Positions 44,536 to 54,343 of a DNA stretch of 64,000 bases are shown piece after piece. The notes beneath the pieces were generated by a model, which saw only the letters and a program-made list of their open reading frames with translations, was not told the origin of the DNA and searched no databases. The stretch's first letter is position 1. The number at the start of each line of letters is the position of its first letter. The stretch comes from Anniella stebbinsi. Lineage: Eukaryota; Chordata; Lepidosauria; Squamata; Anniellidae. Where the stretch lies: assembly GCA_029215795.1 (NCBI GenBank), contig JARDYH010000001.1, positions 7,682,001-7,746,000 on the forward strand. Reading direction: 5' to 3'. A program made the translations under genes and the position numbers.

Positions 44536-45989
44536 CATCTGGTGTGCCGTCTCCTCTGTTTCTTGGGCTGGTGCATTTCTGGATTTCGGTCACTAGAGGG
44601 AGAATCTGCCGCCGCCGTTCTGTATGTCTTGGAAATGGCGGCCAGATCTTCACTCTGACAGAAGGCCCCAGGCTCTGTTCTTCAAAATGTCCCCTCTCCC
44701 CCTTTGGCCTCTTTCCTGCTGCTGTGAAGCCGATAAGCCTTCCTTTGTGTAGGTGACCAAATGTCTCTGCCCTGAATTCTGTGAGTTAGGAACAAATCTT
44801 GGCAAGCTGGTATCAATGAATTTTGTATACAGGTCCTATCCTTGGGGCAAAGAAAGGGTGGAGAAAGGAGGCCTCCCGCCCCCGCCTGAGATCTGTTTGA
44901 GAGTGGGGAGGAATGGTTTCCCTGTGGGCCTTTGCCCCTTTGTTCTTTCCTGGGTCTGTTCGTTCACACGTTGCTGCAGGGAAGGAGATTGTGAACACCC
45001 ATTAATTAGCAAACTAACCTCAGTTCTTCTGAGCTGTTCCTTCCGGAGCTGGATAAATTGATTTTGGAGGGAAGGTGGTGAGAGTGTGCAGCAGTCTGCT
45101 CCTTCGTTTGGGTTGTTCTGGAAGGGGTGTGGACCGGTGAGTTAGATTAGAGGCAGAAGCAAGACTGCAGCTCCTTGCTTTGGGATTTAAACTTGGAATA
45201 AATCAAGTAAACTGACACACCTACTTATTTACACAGCCCTTCTAGCAAGGAACAGGCAAAGAACTGCGCAGGGAATTGGGAAATCTTACTTCGCAATGCA
45301 TCTCCTCTTCCCCTGCTTCCACCTTCTAAAACTATACTAAGCATTGCTCACACAGTTGCTGGTCATACTTTGGTCTCCATCCCTAGGATAATTGTTGGGG
45401 GTCGTCCCATCTTTGTGCATATTGGGGCGGGGGTGTCTGCTGGTAATGGGGGCTCACCGGTGCTGTAATCTTTGGTTAATCAGGACGGCTCTTTGGAAGT
45501 AAGTATTGGGTAAAGCCAGTTCTCACAGTGACTTAATCAAGCACCGCAGCAGCTGCCTAGAGGTGTCCTAGAAAAAGACACAACTGACTGTGCAGCAAAC
45601 TGTTGTCTGAATCAGTTTAGAGATTCCAGATAAGAGCCAGACTGGATAACCTTTCACCGTAAGAACCTGGGCCCTATATATAAACACAACATGCTAGAGG
45701 GGAAGTGGGGCACTGCTCAAAGTTCACCCAGCTTGCCTGCCCGGTCAGTGGTGCTCTTTGCAAGATTCTCACACGGCAGAGCTGCTGGCAGCTGCGAAAC
45801 CACCTTTTGCGGTATGTAAGATCCTGAACTGGCCTCAACCTGGAGGGTGGGGCAATGGGGGTGGAGGAAGCTATGCGTCTCTTATGGGTGATGGAAAGGG
45901 AAGCGGTTTCCTATGTATGTCTGCACATTGTGTGGGAGGAGCTGGTGGAAGATGGAATTGTTACGCAGCAAGTATTAAGCGGGGGGCCT

Positions 45990-46075
45990 GGGGGAGGGGA
46001 CATATTTATTTATTTATTTACTTACTTACTGCATTTCTATGCCACCCAATAGCCAAAGCTCTCTGGGCAGCAGAG
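45990..46075 (-). mobile_element. L2-type LINE 3' terminus
   Basis: TATTTATTTATTTACTTACT then TGCCACCCAATAGCCAAAGC TCTCTGGGCAG is the reverse of the L2 GCCCAGAGAGCTTCGGCTA terminus. Confidence 0.65.
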
Positions 46076-46220
46076 CATATGCCTGGCATGCGGAAGGTCC
46101 CAGGTTCCGTCTCTGTCATTTTCAGCTAAAATGGCCTGAGGCCAGAGGACCAAGCTAAATTATCTGCTCAGTTTCCCTGGAGAGCTGCTGCTGGTCCAAA
46201 TAGAAACCAGTAGGTTAGAA
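46070..46220 (+). mobile_element. tRNA-Ala-derived SINE fragment
   Basis: GCAGAGCATATGCCTGGCAT GCGGAAGGTCCCAGGTTC resembles the SINE head at 51498; body and 3' end are diverged. Confidence 0.5.
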
Positions 46221-47669
46221 GGACCCTTAATGGTCTCTCTGTATAGAAGGCATGTTCATAACAGCGTTGCAGGCATTTTATTTTCTGCTCATAACACCCA
46301 CGCTTCCTATAGTAATAACTGTGTGGCAGCAGTAGCCAGAACTTCAAATTGTAACAAGTTCCTAGGCAGGATCTCAGATTGACATCCTTGGTTTCTGCTG
46401 AGGATAGTGTGTTAAAGGTGTGTAACATGGTCTCACCTTCCAAGCTGCCCTTGGTGGGAAGCAATGAGGCCATGGCAAAGCAAGGAACACGCATGTGCAG
46501 GGGCATACGCTGCTGGTTTTGCAGAGGCTTCATCACAGTCGCCAACCCTCTTCAGGCACAATACACAGCAGCGCTTTCTTCCATGGGCAGTCGCAAACTG
46601 TTTGCTCTCAAGGGCATAAAATGTAGGTGCTTTGCTGTAACCATTCATAGGCTCTGGTCTGTGACCTACTGGAAAACTTAATCCCAATTCTCTCTTGGAA
46701 ATTCTACAGTGTATTGAGGTTGATTGTTATCAACTGCAGCTGTCATGCTTCGTGCTCTCCGTGATCGGACATAACAGATAAAAGTGGGATGCCAAAGCAA
46801 AGAGTAGGTCAGTCCCTGGGCTTTGCAATCGGCACCTGGAATTTCACCCAAGTAGTATTTGCTTGGGAAGCTGTGGAACTCAGCTGCGTGGCGACAGCTC
46901 TTAGCCCTTTTTGTCTGTGAGCTGAATCCTGGGATGGCCTCAAACAGGTCCACGACTTGGTAACTCTTTTGAGGGAAAGGATTGGTGTCCCAATGAGGCA
47001 ATTCACCAGCAGGACAAACTCTGCTCTATCATTTGCAATATTCTGCAACAGGCCTGCAGATTCCTACGGGCTTGTAATGGTTTGAGATCTTCATCAAGCC
47101 CCTGGGCTTTTGCTTTTCTAAATCCGGGCACCTCTTTTAAAGGGCTGACTGCAGCTTCCCTCAAGGTGGGGCTTTGCAGTCGTGCCCTGGCTTTGCCTCC
47201 TCCCCCCAACACACACAACATGGCATTTCCATCCCTAAAGCAAGAAGGCAAGATTGTCTCTGGTTTCCCAGGGTCACTATTAGCCAGTGCGCTCACAGCC
47301 TTTCTACGCTTCACCAGTTCTCTGATCTGACAAGGTTTTTTCCAGTTGCTGCGTGATCATTTCCTCTTAAGTCTTTTATGATAGGGCTATTAGCCCACTG
47401 TGAAGCCAGCTAAGGTGATGGTCCTATGTTACTGCAACCCGCTCATCAGTCCAAGGGGTATCTCTCTATTGAGTTATTCATTCTAGGTTCTGCCCAGCAA
47501 CTAGCTCTTAGTTACCTGTCCCAGCTAGTTGCAAAGATATCCTTTTCAAAAATCACTAAAAGCCATACATGGTTTCTAGCTAAAGGTTACTATAGCCCTT
47601 TGCATTACTGCTACTTGACAACCAGTTCTGCATCTTCGGCTGGATATTTCAGTCCTTGACTTTGAAATG

Positions 47670-47805
47670 CAAATAGGAACGTAGCATGTTGCCTTACACT
47701 GAGGCAAACCATTGTCATGTCGATCTAACTCAGCAGCTCTCCAGGGTTTCTGCAAGGAGGGTTCACAACCCCTAGCTGGAGATGCTGAGGACTTAACCTA
47801 GAACC
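47670..47805 (-). mobile_element. tRNA-derived SINE fragment
   Basis: TAGCATGTTGCCTTACACTG AGGC, AGCAGCTCTCCAGGGTTTC and an inverted GGACTTAACCTAGAACCTTT match the SINE family at 40885. Confidence 0.5.
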
Positions 47806-47894
47806 TTTTATTCTGACAGTTCCACAGAGAACAAACCTTTGCTGTCAGTCAAGGACGGGGCAGTTTCCACCCCTCTTCTAGAAGCTTGAAATGC

Positions 47895-48075
47895 CTCTTC
47901 TAAACCTTAGTTACTGGCAGCAAGAGCTTTAAGATAAGACATGCTGGTATTTTTGTGTTTTTGGCCCCAAGCGCCACTGGAATGCAGCCCCTGAGAGCTT
48001 CTCTGAAATTGCATTTAGTCCCCAAGCTGGAATAAGTTCCTTCCCTCTGCTTCTTGGATTGAAGTTCTGGCATAG
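47895..48075. repeat. local duplication, copy 1
   Basis: Contains GCAAGAGCTTTAAGATAAGA CATGCTGGTAT and AGCTTCTCTGAAATTGCATT TAG, shared with 48915-49110. Confidence 0.6.
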
Positions 48076-48914
48076 GTACAACATAAACACAGAGTGGAGG
48101 CGAAAACCAGCACATAAAACTGCACACATCTTGTGCCTGGCAGAAGGGCTGCTCCTTGACTCCCCACCCCCAAAATGCCAGTGGGCAAGGAGGCAGCTCT
48201 GTCCAGAGAGACACTTCAAAATGGACTCCTACCCCAAAGGAGAAAGGCAATCCTCTTGTGCACTGATTCCCGTTGGGATCCCCTTTTACTCACCTGGGCA
48301 CACAAGGGCTTGTTTTCGGATTCTTCTGAGGCCAAGCGCCTGACGAAGGGCTGCATGGGCTGAAGTCCTCAGGAGCATGTGAGGGCATCTCGCAGGCCAC
48401 GTGGACGCTTGCCCTAAATTAAACAGTAAGACTGCTGCGCTTGTTATGTGTGCCAACGGGTCTGGGTTGCTTTGCTTCAAAAAGAACCGTTTGTGTTTGA
48501 TAACATTGATAAGAGATGTCACGAAACAACCACAGCAAATGTTCTCTCTTCAATGAAGGAAGCCAGCTACAAAGCGCAAGACTTCAGCTGGCCTTTGCTT
48601 CTCCCTGCAAGCTGGTCTGCTCAGCTGAGCAATGGGCAGGCCGGCTCATTGGAGGGCCCCAAAACACTTCCTGGAAAAGTCTCATAGCTCCTGTGAAACA
48701 AGTAGACATTCAACAGAGAAAGCTTCCCTTCCAGCATGCCGCTTAGGAAAAAAGGCACCTGCTGAATGTCTGCCTGTCACAGAGCTGTTACATTCAAAGG
48801 TGGGGACCCTTAGGCCTTGTGTCACAAAACAGCCCTCCCAATTATTCAGTGGCTTTCCAGCTTTTGTGCAGCCTCCCCCCCCCCCCCCCCGTGTTCTAAA
48901 AAGTTGAAATCTCC

Positions 48915-49110
48915 CCTAAGGCTTCATTACTGTCAGCAAGAGCTTTAAGCTACAACAGGCTGGTATATTTTTCAATTTTTTGTTTGTTTGTATTTTTGGC
49001 CTCTCCTTCTTTGCCTTCTTCCCCATCCACAAGTGGAATCCTCCTATCCTCCAAGCTTCTCTGAAATTGAATTTGGCCTCCAGGACGAAAGCGTTTCTCC
49101 ACTCCTGCGA
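48915..49110. repeat. local duplication, copy 2
   Basis: Contains GCAAGAGCTTTAAGCTACAA CAGGCTGGTAT and AGCTTCTCTGAAATTGAATT TGG; same order as copy 1, about 1 kb away. Confidence 0.6.
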
Positions 49111-49489
49111 ATTGAAAAAGCTGCAGTATCCTTCCTTGAGTGGTGCTTGCCCATCTTTCTTGCCTGTCTGAGTCTGGCTTGGTAAGAAGGCTACAGGGCA
49201 GAACCGAAGGAGAAGGACACCCCCACTTGCTGCGCTATTTACCCACCCCCTCAATGTATCCCCACCCTCTTTCCCAGGTCCCTTGACTCACAGTCTGATT
49301 ACTCAGGAATTACTCCTAATCCTGGAAGGAGGAAGCTTTTGGGAAGAAGATGGTGTGTGTGTGTGTGTATGTGTGTGGGAAGCTTGCTGAGCTGCTATTC
49401 CCTACCCCCTACCCCCAGTAAGCTAAGTTTGGACCATGCTTTTTCCCCTCCCAGCCTGGCAACCTCCCCATTACAGTCTCTTCTCTGAG

Positions 49490-49559
49490 ATGCCTGCCAA
49501 ACGATCCCAAGTGCACCCCTTGGTCCAAACGCTTGTTGACCTCACTGCAGGCGCGGCAG
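49490..49559 (+). CDS. SLC25A15-like coding exon 1
   Basis: ATG at 49490 (context CTGAGATGCC), 70 nt to a GTGAGC donor. Encodes the N-terminus up to LTAGAAG, start of helix 1. Acceptors at about 49418, 49454 or 49476 could start this exon; any upstream noncoding exon is not identified. Confidence 0.85.
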
Positions 49560-52500
49560 GTGAGCTGGGGGCAGGGCGATGGGGGGTTGTTGCTGTTGGG
49601 TTTGGGGTAAAGGGACCTGCCTTTTGATGGAGACCAAGAATTGGGAGTCAGGCCTGGTGGAGACAAGAAGCCTTAAGCTGAGCATGCAGTCAAGGCACTG
49701 TTCTTTCAGGAAAGTCGACAGGATTCAAACAAGGATAGCAGAAGATGAGCCGGTCTCTTTGATCCAGTTTGAGTAACATTTCATAGAATCATAGAATAGT
49801 TGAGCTGGAAGGGGTGTCTAAGGCCATGGAGTCCAACCCCTGGCTCAATGCAGGAATGCACATTAAAGCATCCCTGACAGATGGCTGTCCAGCTGCCTCT
49901 TGAAGGTCTCTAGTGTGGGAGATCCCACGACCTCCATAGGTCAGTGGTTCCATTGTCATACCACTCTAACAATCAGGAAGTTTATATCGCTCTTCTTATC
50001 AAACAGACTGAAACAGAGGGGATGTGTACTAAACATGCCACACAACTGGTGACAATCCCAGGGCCCAACCTGGCTTCAGTTGCAATAGCTTACATTAAGT
50101 GGACTTCCTGGCAAGCCATTTTCGGCCATTGATCTGCAGTCCCCTATTGCTTCCTTAGAACAGCTTGCTGGAAAATCTGATTGCTGATGAAGATGTATAG
50201 GCAGATCTTGTTTTATTTATTAATCCTGCTTTTCTGTGGAAAGTAATAAAAATACTTTCACTAAAACATCACCATATTAAAGCAAACAACAGAAGATTAG
50301 AAATATCAACCAGATCGTGTTCCAAGTCAGCAGCAAAAATGCCTGTTGAAATAAATGGGTCTTAATTGCCCTGTAAAAAGCTAAGCAGTGATGGATACAG
50401 GGGCTTCTGCCTTGGGAGGGGTGTTGCACAGTCTGGGTGCCACTACAGAAAGGGCCCCATCTCTTGGCCCTCCTGCCAAGTATCTGATAGCGATGGAATG
50501 CTGAGCCCCGGAGGGTTGGGAGATCAGACATGATGATGCCATCTCTGTACATGATATTTTGCAAAGAATGAGATAACAGGTCCCTGCTCCAAGGAGGTTA
50601 CAATTAAAAATAGACACAAGACATATAGCAGAGGAAGGAGAGGTAAATGACAGCAGAGATAAACAGGAGAAGAATATGCTTTTATTTCAACACTTTTAGG
50701 CTGCCGACTCAACATAGCCGTCTGGGCAGTGTACACAATTTAAAATAAAAATTCTAAAACCTAAGCATCAGATAGACTAAAAACAAACAAACACCAATGT
50801 ACAAACTAAACAGCTAAATAAAACCAACAATACACGTACCCACAGAGGGAGCTTAAACACTGATGGCCTGAAAAGCCTTTTAAACTATCTTAAAACGACC
50901 TTTAAAAGTTCTTAAAAGGCCCGAGAGCATAAAAACGTCTTCATCTGGCTTTAAAAAGACCACAACGCAGGCACCAGGCGAGTCTCTCTGGGGAGAGGCT
51001 TCCATAACTGGGGGTTGCCACTGAAAAGGCCCTTTCCCTGGTGGCTCCCTTCTGAACCTTGCTTATCAGGGGCACCTGGAAACGGACCTTTGAAGATGAC
51101 CTTAGAGTCAAGAATAACTAAATATGGACAGAGGGGATCCTTCAGTTAACCTGGTCCCAAGCCATTTAGGGTTCTATAGATTAAAACCAGCATTTGGAAT
51201 TGTTCACAGGAAGGGACTAGCAGCCCTGTGTAGGTGAAAAGGCGCTGGTGTCATAACGTTGGAACAGCCAGCCTGCCAACCATCTTGCTGCTTTGTTTTG
51301 GAGCAGTTGAGGTTTCTGGATTGTTTTCAAAGGCAAATCTATCTACATACAACTTATTGCAGCAATCCAAACAGGAGATAACGAGAGCATGGATAACTGT
51401 GGCAAGGCTCTCTTTGTCTAGAGAGGGTTGCAGATAGTTTATCAGCCTAAGGCTAAGTTGATAACAGATGCTCCTAGCCTGGCTTGGTAAATAGGAAGGG
51501 CTGTAGCTCAATGGTAGAGCTCTTGCTTTGCATGCAGAAGGTCCCCGGTTCAATCCCTGGCATATCCTGGTAAGGCAAGGAAATAATCCTGCCTGAAATC
51601 CTGGAGAGCAGCTGCTGCCAGTCAGTGTCGACAATACTGGGCTAGATGGGCTAAGACTGACTCAGTTTAAGGCAGTTTCCTGGGTTCTTAAGTACATTAT
51701 TGCAATTACACAAACTTAGGCTTAGGGCAGCAGGCTGTGGGCACCGGAGGGCTTCAGATTTTGATCTGGATACTTGAACTTGTTCATATGGGAGCCCCCC
51801 CCCCCCCTTGAAAGTTCTCTGTCCATCCTAATGGCTTAGAAATGGCCCTGTTAGAGTGGCTGAGGTTGTAAGCGACTGAACACTTCTGGGGTTCCCATTT
51901 TGAGGCCCGGATCGTGCCTTTTTCCACTGGTAGCTTGGGAGAGGTGGCCGTTGTGTCAACCCGTGTGATGCTCTGTCTCCCCGAAGCACATGACACCACC
52001 GCAGGGCCTCTTTGCAGGCGGCGTGGCGTGTGTAGGAAGCGGGCAGCCCTTTGACACCATCAAGGTGAAAATGCAAATCTTCCCAACTATGTACCGGGGC
52101 TTCTTCGACTGTTCGGTCAAGACCTACCAGCAGGAGGGCGTGCTTGGTCTCTACCAGGGCACTACCCCAGCCTTGCTGGCCAACGTCGCTGAGAACGCCG
52201 TGCTCTTCGCTTGCTATGGGTTCTGCCAGCAGCTGGTGAAGCAGCTCTTTGGATTAAGCAACGTCCTGGAGCTCAGGTATGACGGCCTCTTTGCTTTCCT
52301 CCTCTCCTGCATGGGCTAGAAACATCAGAGCACCTGTGCTGGATCAGAGCAAAGCCCTATCTCGTCCAGCAATTCTGTTCACACTGGACCAACCAGATGC
52401 CCCAGAAGGAAACCTATAAAAGTGCAAGAGCACCCTCCTGCTCATGTCCCCCAGCAACTGACACACAGAGGAAATATATAACTATCATGACCAGTAGCTA

Positions 52501-54301
52501 TCTAACCTTTTAAAGCTATCCAAGTCGGTGGCCATCACCGTATCTTGTTGAAGCGAATTCCATAGTTTAACTATTTATTATTGTAATTTATATACTGCCT
52601 TATCTGCGCTGGTTGCTCTGCCTTACACATGTTGGCCCCTTTGTGCTGGCTAAAGGCAAGCGACTTGAGTGATTCTGGGAGGGTTGAAGTGTGGATTTGA
52701 GGCTCTCCCCCAGCAGTGGGCTTCAGTGGGTGGGATTCCAGCATCCCTTTCTCTGGTTACAGTGACACGCACCGTGCAATTGCTGGCTCCTTCTCCTCCA
52801 TCTTCTCCTCCATGGTTTTGTGCCCTACTGAGCTGGTGAAGTGCAGGATGCAAGCCCTCCACGAGATGAAGGTCACGGGACAGACAGCTCTATCAAGGCA
52901 CAGGTACTTGGAGACCTACTGCCTCTCAACACGGAAGTTACACTTAGGCATCCAGACTGTTAACAGATCTCTCCTCTTGGGTTTGACTGTCGTAATTCTA
53001 AGCCCTCCAACCCAGATGTGGGACAATAAAGAGGTCTGCTGTGCAGTCTACAAAAGCTTTGTTTAGTAAATGGAAATCTGAAGGGAGTGTGAATGTTAGG
53101 AGCTATCCTCTAAGCTTAATTAGCTTAACAAAGCAAGGCTGGTGCCTACCAACTAAATGGATGGTTTCCCGCTGTACCCAAAAGGTTTTTACCAGATCCC
53201 TCCTTCAGGGAGGGTGTTCAAGCTGTAACCTCTGCGGTGTTGCTAGTCTGGCAGACCGCCTCCTTTCAACTCCGCCCACTTGATTCTGCAGCGGACTCTG
53301 GGATCTTTCCATTCCTATGCTCCCTCCCACACCAACAAAGATTGAGTTCCAGGGGTGGGGGAGAAGGGGAAAGATGATCTCTGAGCCTGGGCCTCCCATT
53401 TGATAAGCTCCTGGGAAGATTCCTCCTTGACTACTGGAGAGTCTTGGAGAATTTCCTCCCCCTCTTCCTGTCGTGACTGGTCTTCTTCAGCCTCCGAGTC
53501 CGATTTGGAATCCACGCTAGGGAGATCAGGCCTCATCCTGACATTGACTTTATCCGATCCTTTAAAAAAGCCAACTAAGTTTGTGACCTTTGGCACATCT
53601 TGTATCAATGGCTTCCTTAGTTAACGGTGTGTTGGAGGAGATTGGGGAGAAGGAATATCAATTCTCTCTCCGCACCTTTCGTGTGTCATGGGATTTTTCT
53701 TGTCTTCCAGCTCCACCTGGGCTGTGGTGAAAACCATCTTCCACTCGGAGGGCCCGCTAGGGTTCTTCCAGGGTCTGACCAGTACATGGCTCCGAGAAGT
53801 GCCTGGGTATTTCTTCTTCTTTGGGGGTTATGAAGTCAGCCGAAGTTTCTTCCTCCAGGCTGGACAGTCAAAGAAAGAGCTGGGTAAGAAGAGGTTGGGC
53901 GATGGTTGTACCTTGCATTCCTCTGTAGTTCTGCTTTCTGCAGCAACTGGGGAAGAAATGAGATGAGGGCTGTCTGGGAGACCCAGTGGTTCTTTGGGAG
54001 CACACGGCACCCGAGAGCAAGTGATCAATTTTATTTTATTCACAGCATTTTTAACTTGTTCTCCAGCCCCCCCCCCCCCAAAGGCTCCCGGAGCAGCTTA
54101 AAAGATCAATCATAAGGCTGTTCCTGCCCTACAGTTTACAGTCTAAAAACACAGCATGAAAGGAAAAGAGATTGATAAGAAGGAGGGGCGGGCGGGAAAC
54201 AGTTCTTAATTTTTGATTCAGGGCTGTCACATTTGTGGATCTGCTAGATTAATCAATGCCAAACATTTTCGATGACAAACGTTTTAATTTGAGTAAAAAG
54301 G

Positions 54302-54343
<42 letters not shown>

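Larger units (their letters stand above)
44540..49400. other. NONO to SLC25A15-like intergenic region
   Basis: No recognised coding exon. Contains an L2 end and a SINE near 46 kb, a SINE at 47670, and two copies of a local duplication. An upstream noncoding exon of the carrier gene could lie here. Confidence 0.55.

Noticed and set aside
51498..51560. tRNA-Ala gene
   Set aside because: A and B boxes are good, but the acceptor stem cannot pair and the sequence runs into a SINE body repeated elsewhere in the window.
53315..53608. Acidic minus-strand ORF as a carrier-gene exon or separate gene
   Set aside because: Opposite strand to the carrier, no splice context, and flanks look like a retroelement.
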